A program made the translations under genes and the position numbers. Positions 1 to 7,926 of a stretch of DNA of 62,972 bases are shown here, one piece after another; positions within the stretch are counted from its first letter, which is position 1; every line of letters starts with the position of its first letter. Source of the DNA: Pseudomonadota bacterium (lineage in GTDB: Bacteria > Pseudomonadota > Gammaproteobacteria > Burkholderiales > Burkholderiaceae_C); contig JAFEDY010000010.1 in the NCBI GenBank assembly GCA_018241405.1, forward strand, positions 1 through 62,972, read 5' to 3'. The notes under the pieces were generated by a model. That model saw only the letters and a program-made list of their open reading frames with translations, was not told the DNA's origin and did not search any database.

Positions 1-865
1 CCGTGTCGCCGTCAGGGTCGGCAACGCCGGTGACCTTGGCGTTCTGGAAGTCGTGCAGCTTCGGGTCCATCATGTGCGTGGTGACCACATGGCCCATGGC
101 GCGCAGCATGCTTTCGATGCGGCCGGGGAATTTTTTGTCCCACTCGCGCAGCATCTCGTTCACGACCACGCGCTGCAGGCCTTCCTGGCTGCCGCAGAGG
201 TTGCAGGGAATGATGGGGAACTGCTGGTACTGCGCCCAGCGCGCCGTGTCCTTCTCGGGCACGTAGCACAGCGGGCGTATCACCATGTGTTTGCCGTCGT
301 CGCTGACCAGTTTCGGCGGCATGCCCTTCATGCGCCCGCCGTAGAACATGTTGAGCATCAGCGTGGCGACAATGTCGTCGCGGTGGTGGCCCAGCGCCAG
401 CTTGTTGCACTGGAGGTCATCGGCCACCTTGTAGAGGATGGCGCGGCGCAGGCGCGAGCACAGGCTGCAGGTGGTCTTGCCCTCGGGCACGACGCGCTTG
501 ACGACGCTGTAGGTGTCCTGGTTCTCGATGTGGTACTCGACGCCAATGCTCTTGAAGTAGTCGGGCAGCACATGCTCGGGAAAGCCGGGCTGCTTCTGGT
601 CCAGGTTGACGGCGACGAGGTCGAACTTGACCGGCGCGCGCTTTTGCAGCTTGCGCAGGATGTCCAGCAGCGTGTAGCTGTCCTTGCCGCCGGACATGCA
701 GACCATGATGCGGTCGCCCTCTTCGATCATGTTGAAGTCGGTGATGGCGCGGCCGACTTCGCGGCACAGGCGTTTTTCCAGCTTGACCTGCTCGCGCTCG
801 ATCTTGCGGTTGTCGGTGGCGGGTTCTTCGGCGACCCAGTCGGTCGTATTCAGGTGTGCATTCAT
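1..865 (-). CDS. ttcA: tRNA 2-thiocytidine(32) synthetase TtcA (C-terminus cut by window edge)
   Basis: TtcA is a cytoplasmic ATP- and Fe-S-dependent enzyme that thiolates cytidine 32 of certain tRNAs. The protein read from ATG at 865 begins [14 protein letters not shown]. It shows the PP-loop motif SGGKDS near residue 59 and the two CxxC pairs (TCSLCS and PCNLCG) expected to hold the [4Fe-4S] cluster with a third thiol ligand. About 288 codons are present and the frame is still open at base 1, so only the extreme C-terminus is missing. It lies 7 bp downstream of a folB-type gene on the same strand and is the last visible gene of a four-gene operon. Family assignment is firm; the operon is inferred from spacing. 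Confidence 0.95.
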   Translation of the reverse strand, partial: MNAHLNTTDWVAEEPATDNRKIEREQVKLEKRLCREVGRAITDFNMIEEGDRIMVCMSGGKDSYTLLDILRKLQKRAPVKFDLVAVNLDQKQPGFPEHVLPDYFKSIGVEYHIENQDTYSVVKRVVPEGKTTCSLCSRLRRAILYKVADDLQCNKLALGHHRDDIVATLMLNMFYGGRMKGMPPKLVSDDGKHMVIRPLCYVPEKDTARWAQYQQFPIIPCNLCGSQEGLQRVVVNEMLREWDKKFPGRIESMLRAMGHVVTTHMMDPKLHDFQNAKVTGVADPDGDT

Positions 866-872
866 GGGGTTG

Positions 873-1265
873 TTACCACTGTCCGGTTTCGACGCGAATC
901 GCGACTTCGCAGTCAGCAAAAATTTCCAGCTTGGTGATTCTGACGCGCACGCCCTGCACGCCGGCCAGCTGCATCAGGCGCTGCGCCAGCTTGCCGATCA
1001 GGCTCTCCAGCAGGTTCACATGCTCGGCCGTGCACTCATCGATGATGATCTGGCGCACCTTGCGGTAGTCCAGCACATGGCGGATGTCGTCGTCGCGCGG
1101 CGTCAGGGGCTGCGGGCCCAGGTTCAACTCGGCGTCCACCTGGATGGGCTGGGGCGCCGCCTTCTCGTGGGCCAGGATGCCCAGGTTGGCGTCGAAGCGC
1201 AGGCCGGTGAGCGTGAGCGCCTGCTGGCCGCTGACGGGGCGCGAATGATAAGTAGTTTCGGTCAC
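873..1265 (-). CDS. folB: Dihydroneopterin aldolase family protein (FolB/FolX type), copy 1
   Basis: The family consists of 7,8-dihydroneopterin aldolases/epimerases of folate and monapterin synthesis, small tunnelling-fold proteins that form octamers. The 130-residue product starts at GTG 1265 (no ATG fits) and keeps the family landmarks: an N-terminal HEK segment with the Glu equivalent, LDYRKV with the Tyr, and a C-terminal ITKLEIF where the usual KP pair has become KL. It sits 4 bp downstream of a second, divergent paralogue and 7 bp upstream of ttcA. Whether it is an aldolase (FolB) or an epimerase (FolX) cannot be decided from sequence. The loss of the Pro after the catalytic Lys makes a modified activity possible. 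Confidence 0.85.
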   Translation of the reverse strand: MTETTYHSRPVSGQQALTLTGLRFDANLGILAHEKAAPQPIQVDAELNLGPQPLTPRDDDIRHVLDYRKVRQIIIDECTAEHVNLLESLIGKLAQRLMQLAGVQGVRVRITKLEIFADCEVAIRVETGQW

Positions 1266-1269
1266 GGCT

Positions 1270-1683
1270 TCACCAGGGCTTGATGCATACCCGCTCCACC
1301 CCTATGGATGCGCTGTCGGGGTAGATGTCGGGCTTGCGCGTGGCCACACGCACGGCATGTACGGCATCGCGCTGCAGCAGTGCGGCGGCAATGGCGTCGC
1401 ACAGGGACTCCTGCAGCTCGTGGTGCTGGCCGCCGACCTCGCGCGCGATCACGTCGCGCACGAAGTCGTAGTCCAGCGTCTCGGCAATGTCGTCGCGCGC
1501 GGCGGGCGCTTGGATTAGTTTCACGCACAGATCCACGTCGAACCACATGCGCTGCGCGGCCTGGCGCTCGTGGTCGTGTACGCCTATGCGCACGGCAACT
1601 TCATGGCGGCGCAGGCTCAGGGCCCGGCAGTGCGTGGCCAGGCGCGCGTCCAGGGCGCCGAAGGCAAGCAAGATGGAATTCAT
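1270..1683 (-). CDS. Dihydroneopterin aldolase family protein (FolB/FolX type), copy 2
   Basis: This is a 137-residue tunnelling-fold pteridine protein, a paralogue of the gene just downstream. It retains the DHE segment, LDYDFV with the Tyr, and a TRKPDIY stretch with the catalytic-type Lys-Pro. The start ATG at 1683 overlaps the stop of the SDR gene in an ATGA arrangement, so translation is probably coupled. An N-terminal extension of about 25 residues precedes the usual family start (SLRRHEVAVRIGV). One copy may be the folate aldolase FolB and the other a FolX-type epimerase; the linked FolM-like reductase supports a dihydromonapterin branch, but that is inference. Confidence 0.8.
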   Translation of the reverse strand: MNSILLAFGALDARLATHCRALSLRRHEVAVRIGVHDHERQAAQRMWFDVDLCVKLIQAPAARDDIAETLDYDFVRDVIAREVGGQHHELQESLCDAIAAALLQRDAVHAVRVATRKPDIYPDSASIGVERVCIKPW

Positions 1684-2474
1684 GGGCGCGGATTTTCTGC
1701 GATGGCGAACATCACGTCGCGCTCCAGGGGTACCAGGTGCTGGCCGTTGTCGGCCTGCAGCGTGCAGCCGTTCAGGCTGGCGTTGCCGGCGATGAACACG
1801 GCGCAGCGCGCCACGTCGGCCGGTGCTATGGGCTGACGCAGCAGGTTGACCTGGGCTGCCTGGTCGAAGTTGTCCTGGGTCTGCGGGCCGCTCAGGTACA
1901 TCAAGCCCGGCGACAGCCCGCACACGCGCACATGGGGCGCGAGCGCCTGGGCCTGCAGGGCCACGCTGCGCTCCAGCGCCAGCTTGCTGACGGTGTACGA
2001 GAAGTAATCCGGGTTCAGGTTGTGCACCTTCTGGTCCAGCACATGCACCACGCTGTAGGCGCCCGTGGCCGGCCGCCCCTGGGCGCTGAGCCAGGCGTGC
2101 AGCGCGTTGGCCAGCAGCAGGGGCGTGGCGGTGTTGGTCAAAAAATGCCGCAGCAGGCCCTGGGCGCTGGCCGTGCGCGCATCGTCGGCCTCGAAGATCG
2201 AGGCGTTGTTGACGATGCAGCGCGGCGCGGTGCCGGTCAGCTGCACGCATTGCGCGAGCAGCTGCGTGCCGGCCTCGGGCTGGGCCAGGTCGGCCCGCAC
2301 CAAGAGGCAGTCGCGCCCCAGCGCCTGCACCTCGGCCTGGGTGGCCTGGGCGCCAGCCTGGGATGCGCGGTAGTGGCACAGCACGTTCCAGCCCGCCGTG
2401 GCGAAGGCCAGGCAGATCTCGCGCCCCAGTCGGTGGGCCGCGCCGGTGACGAGCACCCAGTCGGTGTGGTTCAT
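1680..2474 (-). CDS. SDR family oxidoreductase, pteridine-reductase/FolM-like
   Basis: This is a classical short-chain dehydrogenase/reductase of 264 residues, first gene of the operon. The cofactor loop is TGAAHRLG (residues about 10-17). This TGxxxRxG form is typical of pteridine reductases and FolM rather than the common TGxxxGxG. NNAS and the catalytic pair YTVSK follow at the expected places. The linked genes are two dihydroneopterin-aldolase-type proteins, which fits reduction of a dihydropterin (dihydromonapterin or dihydrofolate) with NADPH. The start at 2474 faces the methyltransferase gene across 93 bp, which must hold divergent promoters. The SDR family is certain; the pterin substrate is a context-supported inference. 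Confidence 0.85.
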   Translation of the reverse strand: MNHTDWVLVTGAAHRLGREICLAFATAGWNVLCHYRASQAGAQATQAEVQALGRDCLLVRADLAQPEAGTQLLAQCVQLTGTAPRCIVNNASIFEADDARTASAQGLLRHFLTNTATPLLLANALHAWLSAQGRPATGAYSVVHVLDQKVHNLNPDYFSYTVSKLALERSVALQAQALAPHVRVCGLSPGLMYLSGPQTQDNFDQAAQVNLLRQPIAPADVARCAVFIAGNASLNGCTLQADNGQHLVPLERDVMFAIAENPRP

Positions 2475-2567
2475 GTGGCGGATCCTGAAGGGTCGGCAAA
2501 TACAATGCGCGCCGCGCGGACGATGGCGGGGCACGACTGCCCTGACGCGCGCGCAAAACCACGAATT

Positions 2568-3653
2568 ATGACCAGCCCCACCGACGCCCTTGCCCCCCAT
2601 ATCCACGCGCAGATCGCCGCCGCCGGCGGCTGGCTGGGCTTTGACCGCTTCATGGAGCTGGCGCTGTACACCCCCGGCCTGGGCTACTACGCGGGCGGGC
2701 TGCGCAAGCTCGGCAGCATGCCGGCGGACGGCAGCGACTTCGTTACCGCGCCCGAGCTCTCGCCCGTGTTCGGCCAGGTGCTGGCCGCCCAGGTGCGTGA
2801 GATGCTGGACGCCACGGGTACGCATGAGGTCTGGGAGTTCGGCGCCGGCAGCGGCGCCCTGGCCGCGCAGCTGCTGGGTGCCCTGGGCGAGCGCGTGCGC
2901 CGCTACACCATCGTGGACCTGTCGGGCGACCTGCGCGCGCGCCAGCAGCAGCGCCTGGCCGCTTGGGGAGCGCGCGTGGCCTGGGCCGACAGCCTGCCTG
3001 AGTCCATAGCAGGCGTGGTCGTCGGCAACGAGCTGCTCGACGCCATGCCCGTGCAGCTGCTGCACCGTGTGCAAGGCGTCTGGCACGAGCGCGGCGTGGT
3101 CACGGGGCCGGACGGCGGCTTGGCCTGGAGCGACCGGCCCACGGAGCTGCGCCCGCCCGTGGAGATCGCCGGCGAGCACGACTACCTGACCGAGATCCAC
3201 GCCCAGGGCGAGGCCTTCATGCGCACCCTGGCCGCGCACCTGACGCGCGGCGCGGCCCTGCTCATCGACTACGGCTTTGGCGAGGACGAGTACTACCACC
3301 CCCAGCGCCACATGGGCACGGTGATGTGCCACCGCGCCCACCGTGCCGACGACGACCCGCTCGCCGACGCAGGCGCCAAGGACATCACCGCCCATGTCAA
3401 CTTCACCGCCATGGCCCTGGCGGCGCAGGACGCGGGCCTGAACGTGCTGGGCTACACCAGCCAGGCGCGCTTTCTGCTGAACTGCGGTTTGCTACAACAA
3501 ATGGAGCTGCTGACGCTTGCCCAGAAAGCGCCAGCGGCCAAATTGATGCTGGAGCACGAAATGGGCGAGCTGTTCAAGATGCTGGCTGTGGGGCCGGGCG
3601 CGCCGTGGCAGCCCATGGGCTTTGCGCAGGGCGACCGCACGCACCGGCTCTGA
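2568..3653 (+). CDS. MidA/NDUFAF7-type class I SAM-dependent methyltransferase
   Basis: The 361-residue product belongs to the COG1565 (MidA/NDUFAF7) protein-arginine methyltransferase-like family. It shows the N-terminal signature FMELALYTPGLGYYAGG, the SAM-binding loop EFGAGSGALAAQ (residues about 88-99) and VVVGNELLDAMPV. The human homologue modifies a complex I subunit; a bacterial substrate is not established. A degenerate copy of the window's palindromic repeat (about 3504-3543) appears to encode part of the C-terminal segment LLQQMELLTLAQ and has been kept in frame. It starts a tight plus-strand run with the VOC, DUF2905 and trxC genes. Confidence 0.88.
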   Translation: MTSPTDALAPHIHAQIAAAGGWLGFDRFMELALYTPGLGYYAGGLRKLGSMPADGSDFVTAPELSPVFGQVLAAQVREMLDATGTHEVWEFGAGSGALAAQLLGALGERVRRYTIVDLSGDLRARQQQRLAAWGARVAWADSLPESIAGVVVGNELLDAMPVQLLHRVQGVWHERGVVTGPDGGLAWSDRPTELRPPVEIAGEHDYLTEIHAQGEAFMRTLAAHLTRGAALLIDYGFGEDEYYHPQRHMGTVMCHRAHRADDDPLADAGAKDITAHVNFTAMALAAQDAGLNVLGYTSQARFLLNCGLLQQMELLTLAQKAPAAKLMLEHEMGELFKMLAVGPGAPWQPMGFAQGDRTHRL

Positions 3654-3679
3654 GCTCCCATCAAGAAAGGCCTGACCCC

Positions 3680-4081
3680 ATGTCCCTGAAGATCGACCGT
3701 TTCGACCACATTGTCCTCAACGTCGCCGACGTGGAGGCCAGCGCCGCCTGGTATGTGCGCGTGCTGGGCATGGAGCGCGAGGAGTTCGCATCGCGCACCG
3801 GCACGCGCGTGGCGCTCAAGTTCGGCCGCCAGAAGATCAACCTGCGCCCCGTGGACGAGGACACCGTGGCCTGGTTCACCGGCGCCAACCCCGCGCCCGG
3901 CAGCGACGACCTGTGCTTCGTCACCGCGCAGTCCGCGCATGAGGTGCTGGCGCATTTCAAGGCCGTGGGCGTCGTGCCCGAGGTCGGGCCGGTGGAGCGC
4001 ACGGGCGCGCTCGGCCCCATGACCTCGGTCTATTGCCGCGACCCGGATGGCAACCTGATCGAGGTCGCCAGCTACGGGTAG
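3680..4081 (+). CDS. VOC family protein (glyoxalase/bleomycin-resistance fold)
   Basis: This single-domain vicinal-oxygen-chelate protein has 133 residues. It begins with FDHIVLNVADVEAS, where the His is the usual first metal ligand, and ends with DPDGNLIEVASYG, where the Glu is the last ligand. It lies 26 bp after the methyltransferase and 3 bp before the DUF2905 gene, so it is probably co-transcribed. The substrate is unknown; relatives include GLOD5-like proteins of unassigned function. The start at 3680 was chosen because it is the only ATG near the conserved N-terminus. Confidence 0.9.
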   Translation: MSLKIDRFDHIVLNVADVEASAAWYVRVLGMEREEFASRTGTRVALKFGRQKINLRPVDEDTVAWFTGANPAPGSDDLCFVTAQSAHEVLAHFKAVGVVPEVGPVERTGALGPMTSVYCRDPDGNLIEVASYG

Positions 4082-4084
4082 GCC

Positions 4085-4279
4085 ATGCTGCGCTGGCTCA
4101 TCGTCGTCTTCCTGGCCCTGGTGTTGATCAACGGGCTCACGCCCTGGCTCAAGCGCCTGGGGCTGGGGCGGCTGCCGGGTGACTTTCAGTTCCGCCTGTT
4201 CGGGCGCGACTGGTTCATACCGCTGACCAGCACGCTGCTGCTGAGCTTTTTGCTGAGCCTGATCGTCAAGTGGATCTGA
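4085..4279 (+). CDS. DUF2905 small membrane protein
   Basis: This 64-residue protein has an N-terminal transmembrane helix (LRWLIVVFLALVLINGL), a short basic and glycine-rich middle with the family signature LGRLPGDF, and a second C-terminal helix. The pattern and length match the DUF2905 family, which has no known function. It starts 3 bp after the VOC gene, so it is very likely translated from the same mRNA. Confidence 0.88.
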   Translation: MLRWLIVVFLALVLINGLTPWLKRLGLGRLPGDFQFRLFGRDWFIPLTSTLLLSFLLSLIVKWI

Positions 4280-4342
4280 GCTTGAAATACCGGCATGCCG
4301 GCCGCAGGTAGACAGGCAACACCCCATGACCTGCCTGCCGCC

Positions 4343-4786
4343 ATGACCGCTACCTCAGCCCCGCACATCGTCTGCCCCCACTGCCACACCACCAACCGCG
4401 TGCAGGCCGCGCAACTGACCAGCGCGCCCGACTGCGGCAGCTGCCACCGGCCGCTGTTCACGGGCGAGCCCCTGGCGCTGGACGCGACCAGCTTCGACAA
4501 GCATGTGGGGCGCAACCACATCCCGGTGGTGGTGGACTTCTGGGCGCCCTGGTGCGGCCCCTGCCGGCAGATGGCGCCAGCCTTTGCCCAGGCGGCGCGC
4601 CAGCTCGAACCCCAGGTGCGCCTCGCCAAACTGGACACCGAGGCGCATCCCGCCATCGCCGGGCGCTATGCCATTCGCAGCATCCCGACCATGATCATGT
4701 TCCGCGATGGCCAGGAGGTGGGGCGCATCTCGGGCGCCCTGGGCGCGGCCGACATCGTGCGCTGGGTGCAGTCGGTGCGCGCCTGA
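4343..4786 (+). CDS. trxC: Thioredoxin 2 (TrxC) with N-terminal zinc ribbon
   Basis: This is a cytoplasmic disulfide reductase of the thioredoxin 2 class, 147 residues. The N-terminal zinc ribbon uses CPHC and CGSC, and the redox-active site is WCGPC inside FWAPWCGPCRQM. A cis-Pro motif (SIPTMIMF) follows. The ATG at 4343 was preferred over one at 4295 because TrxC proteins begin only a few residues before the first CxxC. The gene ends 1 bp from the convergent doxX stop. The linked VOC protein suggests a general stress context, but nothing here ties it specifically to the bufferin locus. Confidence 0.93.
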   Translation: MTATSAPHIVCPHCHTTNRVQAAQLTSAPDCGSCHRPLFTGEPLALDATSFDKHVGRNHIPVVVDFWAPWCGPCRQMAPAFAQAARQLEPQVRLAKLDTEAHPAIAGRYAIRSIPTMIMFRDGQEVGRISGALGAADIVRWVQSVRA

Positions 4787-4787
4787 T

Positions 4788-5270
4788 TCAGCGCCAGCCC
4801 AGCAGGCGGTCCAGCGACAGCGGCCCCGCGCCGCGCCCCGCCAGGTAGAGCAGCAGCATGGCCCAGGACAGGTGCGTGGGCCAGGCGTCGGGGTAGACAA
4901 AGACCTCGATCACCAGCGTCATGCCCAGCAGCGCCAGCGCCGACAGCCGCGTGGCCAGGCCCAGCACCAGCAGCAGCGGGAACAGGTGCTCGGCCGTAGC
5001 GGCCAGCGGCGCCGCGATCTCGGGCGCGATCAGCGGCAGCCGGTATTCGTCGCGGAACAGCGCGATGGCGCTGTCCGTGATGGTGAACCAGCCCGTGACC
5101 TTGGTGCGGCCCGACAGAAAGAAGATGGCCGCGATGGCCACGCGCGCCGCGAGCGCGAGCAGCCCATGGGGCGTGAGCGCTTCGAGCCGCGCGGCCAGGC
5201 GGGCCTGGGTGGTGTAAAGCCAGGACGCGTGCACGTCGTCGCCGGTATGGGAATGGGGTAGGGCGGACAT
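4788..5270 (-). CDS. DoxX family membrane protein of the bufferin operon
   Basis: This 160-residue integral membrane protein has four predicted helices and the DoxX-family pattern ([21 protein letters not shown] and [19 protein letters not shown]). DoxX-like proteins commonly close bufferin (buf/hvf) operons, where they are thought to supply a membrane redox or quinone-linked function; the biochemical role is unproven. It begins 10 bp after the bufC stop and is the last gene of bufA-bufB-bufC-doxX. The stop is almost back to back with that of trxC. Confidence 0.88.
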   Translation of the reverse strand: MSALPHSHTGDDVHASWLYTTQARLAARLEALTPHGLLALAARVAIAAIFFLSGRTKVTGWFTITDSAIALFRDEYRLPLIAPEIAAPLAATAEHLFPLLLVLGLATRLSALALLGMTLVIEVFVYPDAWPTHLSWAMLLLYLAGRGAGPLSLDRLLGWR

Positions 5271-5280
5271 GGTCTTCTCC

Positions 5281-6057
5281 TTAAGCGATGGCGGGGGTCA
5301 GGGCGCCCGCGCGCAGCAGCAGCGCGAGCAGCGCACCCAGCTCGGCGCCGGGATGGGTGCGTAGCGTGGCGGTAGCGGCCTCGCCCAGCGGCAGGCCGTG
5401 TGCGCACTGCTCCAGCAGCGTGCAGCCCGCGGCGTCGAGCGCGCACCAGCACACGGCGGACTCGGGCCGCGTGAGCAACGCGCCCTCGCCCTGCCAGGGC
5501 AGTGGCGCATCCAGCGGCAGGGCCTCGCGGTGGCGCCGCCACAGCGTGTAGACCGGGTGCCGTGCGCACCACAGCCAGCGCGCGGCGGGGTGGGGCCGCA
5601 GGCACTGCTGGCCCAGGGCCTCGGGCGGCAGCGCGGCCAGCAGGGCCGGAGTGGCCAGGGCTGCGTCGGCGGCGCAGTGGCTTTCGGTCCAAAGCCGGTC
5701 CAGCCGCGCCACACCGGGCAGATAGTGCAGCGCGGCCGTGGGCGCCCAGTGCGCGAGGTGGGCGGCAAAGCCCGCGCCATAGAGCAGCAGGCGCCCGTCC
5801 GTGGGTGGGCTGTGCCGCACGAAGGCCCGCGCCGCACCATCGAAGCAGTCGGCGCCCAGCAACTGGCGCACCGTGGGGTAGTTGGCGCGCAGCGCATCCA
5901 GGCAGCCCTGGGCCACGGTATTGCGGTAGACGGCAAAGCCCGGCTGGGCCGCGAGCGCCGCCAGCCACTGCGGCGGCGGGACGGGCGTGCCGGGCATGCC
6001 GCCGGGGCGCAGCGCGGCGGCCAGGCCGTCCTGGAAGGCGGTCAGGTGCGGGGTCAT
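5281..6057 (-). CDS. bufC: BufC/HvfC, DUF2063 N-terminal domain protein (bufferin biosynthesis partner)
   Basis: This 258-residue protein has the DUF2063 (HvfC/BufC N-terminal) pattern: an [15 protein letters not shown] start, [21 protein letters not shown] and QLLGADCF. In MNIO-type RiPP pathways this subunit is the partner that presents the precursor peptide to the iron enzyme. The start ATG at 6057 overlaps the bufB stop by 4 bp, which argues for coupled translation and a stoichiometric complex. The C-terminal half (from about residue 130) is rich in Leu, Trp and Ala and variable, as in relatives. The name is by family and context, not demonstrated here. Confidence 0.88.
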   Translation of the reverse strand: MTPHLTAFQDGLAAALRPGGMPGTPVPPPQWLAALAAQPGFAVYRNTVAQGCLDALRANYPTVRQLLGADCFDGAARAFVRHSPPTDGRLLLYGAGFAAHLAHWAPTAALHYLPGVARLDRLWTESHCAADAALATPALLAALPPEALGQQCLRPHPAARWLWCARHPVYTLWRRHREALPLDAPLPWQGEGALLTRPESAVCWCALDAAGCTLLEQCAHGLPLGEAATATLRTHPGAELGALLALLLRAGALTPAIA

Positions 6058-6908
6058 GATGCGGCCTCCTGGGACTGCGCGGCCGCCAGCAGGCCCTGCG
6101 CACGGTCGCGTTCGGCCATCAGCTCGGCCAGCGGCGGGACCTCGGCATCGCGCTCTATCAGCGTGGGAATGGCCCGCCCGGCCCGCGCCAGCACGCGCTC
6201 GTACAGCGCCCACACGGGCTCGGCCACGGGGGCATCGTGGCTGTCTATGAGCAGGGCGTCGCCCCACTGCGGGTCGGCATGGTGGCCCGCGAGGTGGATC
6301 TCGGCCACGGCGTGCAGGGGAAAGGCGTCCAGGTAGTCCTCGGCACGCGTGCCCAGGTTGCGTGCGCTCACGTAGACGTTGTTCACGTCCAAGAGCAGCG
6401 CGCAGCCGCTGCGGCGCACGAGCTCGGCCAGAAAATCCGTCTCGCCCCAGTCATGGCCTGCCAGGTGCAGGTAATGCGCCGGGTTCTCGATGGCGATGGC
6501 GCGGCCCAGCCGGTCCTGCACGCGGGCGATGTTGGCGCCGATGCGTGCCAGCGCCGCGTGGCTGCGCGGAAACGGCAGCAGGTCGGGCAGGTACTGCCCG
6601 CGCCAGGCCGACCAGGCCAGGTGCTCGGATATGAGCGCCGGCTCCACGCGCCGCGCCAGCTGCGCCAGGCGTTCGAGCTGCGCGGCATCGGGGGGCGCAT
6701 CCGCCGCCAGCGACAGCGACACGCCGTGCAGCGACAGCGGGTGGCGCGCACGCAGGGCCTCCAGCCAGGCCAGGCGCGGGCCGCCGTCCACGCCGTAGTT
6801 CTCGGGGTGCAGCTCCCACCACAGGCCGCCGGCCTGCAGCGCGAACGCCTCCTCGTAGTGCTGGGGCTTGAGCCCCAGGCCGGCGCCAAGCGGCGGTGTG
6901 GTGGCCAT
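6054..6908 (-). CDS. bufB: BufB/HvfB, MNIO (DUF692) multinuclear iron oxidase for bufferin maturation
   Basis: This 284-residue TIM-barrel enzyme belongs to the DUF692/MNIO family, which uses two or three iron ions to oxidise cysteines in a precursor peptide. Expected metal-binding segments are visible in order: SEHLAW, IENPAHYL, LLLDVNNVYVSA, EIHLAGHH and a final IERDAEVP. It lies 9 bp downstream of the BufA-type precursor and overlaps bufC. By analogy with characterised bufferins it should convert cysteines of BufA into oxidised heterocycles that bind copper. All landmark ligands look intact, so an active enzyme is expected. Confidence 0.92.
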   Translation of the reverse strand: MATTPPLGAGLGLKPQHYEEAFALQAGGLWWELHPENYGVDGGPRLAWLEALRARHPLSLHGVSLSLAADAPPDAAQLERLAQLARRVEPALISEHLAWSAWRGQYLPDLLPFPRSHAALARIGANIARVQDRLGRAIAIENPAHYLHLAGHDWGETDFLAELVRRSGCALLLDVNNVYVSARNLGTRAEDYLDAFPLHAVAEIHLAGHHADPQWGDALLIDSHDAPVAEPVWALYERVLARAGRAIPTLIERDAEVPPLAELMAERDRAQGLLAAAQSQEAAS

Positions 6909-6917
6909 GGCGCTCGC

Positions 6918-7214
6918 TCAGGCCTTGATGGGCATCAGCGAGCCCATGCCCTTGGGCGTCTTGATGCTGGTGCAGGTGCCTGCGGGCACGTACTTCCAGG
7001 AATTGCCCTGGTAGTCCATCTTGGACGTGCCCGCGCAGGTGGTGCCGGGACCGGCGGCGCAGTCGTTCTTGCCGGCCATGGACACGCCATAGCATTTCTC
7101 CATGGCGGGCTTGTCCATGGGGGCGGGCTTCTTCATGTCATCGGCCTGGGCCAGTGCTGCACCGGAGGCCAGGGCAGCGAGCGCGAGGGCGCCAATAGAG
7201 AGGGAGACGTTCAT
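6918..7214 (-). CDS. bufA: BufA1-type bufferin precursor (DUF2282, copper-binding RiPP)
   Basis: This is a 98-residue precursor of the DUF2282/BufA1 family. Residues 1-22 form a signal peptide ending ALA before QADDMKK. The mature part carries four cysteines, at about 41 (EKCYGV), 52 (GKNDCAAG), 60 (TTCAGTS) and 81 (PAGTCTS). This family is exported to the periplasm after oxidative maturation by BufB/BufC and chelates copper; that is established for homologues, not shown here. Unlike most RiPPs it has an N-terminal Sec-type leader and no visible cleavable recognition leader. The ATG at 7214 lies about 60 nt after a perfect ECF promoter. Confidence 0.92.
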   Translation of the reverse strand: MNVSLSIGALALAALASGAALAQADDMKKPAPMDKPAMEKCYGVSMAGKNDCAAGPGTTCAGTSKMDYQGNSWKYVPAGTCTSIKTPKGMGSLMPIKA

Positions 7215-7276
7215 GGTGTACTCCAATCGTTGAACGGGGTGGGCGGCCGGCGGACATCGCACGGCCCGAGCGTTAT

Positions 7277-7302
7277 TTCGCGCGGTGCGCGCCAGTGGTT
7301 AC
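7277..7302 (-). promoter_or_regulatory. ECF (SigF-type) promoter of the bufABC-doxX operon
   Basis: On the minus strand GTAACC (7302-7297) is followed after exactly 16 nt by CGAA (7280-7277). From memory this equals the consensus described for Caulobacter SigF promoters. Transcription would start near 7270, giving a leader of about 56 nt before the bufA ATG at 7214. The same element occurs with identical spacing on the other strand in front of the sigma gene. Confidence 0.85.
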
Positions 7303-7335
7303 GGCGCAGGGGGATGTTTATTTCTGCGCGCCGCT

Positions 7336-7361
7336 GTAACCTTTCCGGCATCCGACACGAA
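7336..7361 (+). promoter_or_regulatory. ECF (SigF-type) promoter, autoregulation of the sigma/anti-sigma operon
   Basis: On the plus strand GTAACC (7336-7341) is followed after exactly 16 nt by CGAA (7358-7361), the same element as in front of bufA. The expected start point is near 7368, only about 10 nt before the sigma-factor ATG at 7378. That leaves little room for a Shine-Dalgarno sequence, and none is visible. Confidence 0.85.
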
Positions 7362-7377
7362 TGGTTCATGGACATCT

Positions 7378-7926
7378 ATGGAGACCGAAGAGACGCTGCG
7401 AGCATGGCTGCTTCAAGGGCTGGCGGGTGATGCCGAGGCCTACCAGCGCTTTCTGAAGGCGCTGAGCGCCCATGTGCGCGCCTTCCTGCGCCGCCGTCTC
7501 GCGCAGCGCCCCGACGATGTGGAGGACCTCGTGCAAGAAACCCTGCTGGCCGTGCACCACCGGCGCCATACCTACCGCCCCGAGCTGCCGCTGACGGCCT
7601 GGGTGCATGCGATCGCGCGCTACAAGCTCGTGGACTGGCTGCGCGCGCGCGCCACAAAAGAGGCGGTCACGGACCCGTTCGACGACGGGGCCGACGAGTT
7701 CTTCGCGGGCGCCGACGACGAGGCCGCCATGGCCCGGCGCGACCTGGGCCTGCTGCTGCAGACGCTGCCCGAGCGCCAGCGCCTGCCCATCGTGCACATG
7801 AAGCTCGAAGGCCTGTCCGTGATCGAGACCGCGCGCCTGACGGGCATGTCGGAGTCGGCCGTGAAGGTCGGCGTGCACCGCGGCCTCAAGGCGCTTGCGG
7901 CGCTGGTCAGAAGGAGTGCGCCATGA
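7378..7926 (+). CDS. sigF: ECF RNA polymerase sigma factor, SigF-like, controlling the bufferin locus
   Basis: This 182-residue ECF sigma-70 protein has sigma region 2 ([20 protein letters not shown], then [20 protein letters not shown]) and region 4 ([20 protein letters not shown] and the helix-turn-helix [15 protein letters not shown]). It is followed, with a 4-bp stop/start overlap, by an NrsF anti-sigma gene, the same pair that answers heavy-metal stress in Caulobacter. Two matching promoters in the divergent gap suggest it activates both itself and bufABC-doxX. The ATG at 7378 was chosen because it begins the conserved region; its leader would be very short. The symbol is by analogy. Confidence 0.9.
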   Translation: METEETLRAWLLQGLAGDAEAYQRFLKALSAHVRAFLRRRLAQRPDDVEDLVQETLLAVHHRRHTYRPELPLTAWVHAIARYKLVDWLRARATKEAVTDPFDDGADEFFAGADDEAAMARRDLGLLLQTLPERQRLPIVHMKLEGLSVIETARLTGMSESAVKVGVHRGLKALAALVRRSAP

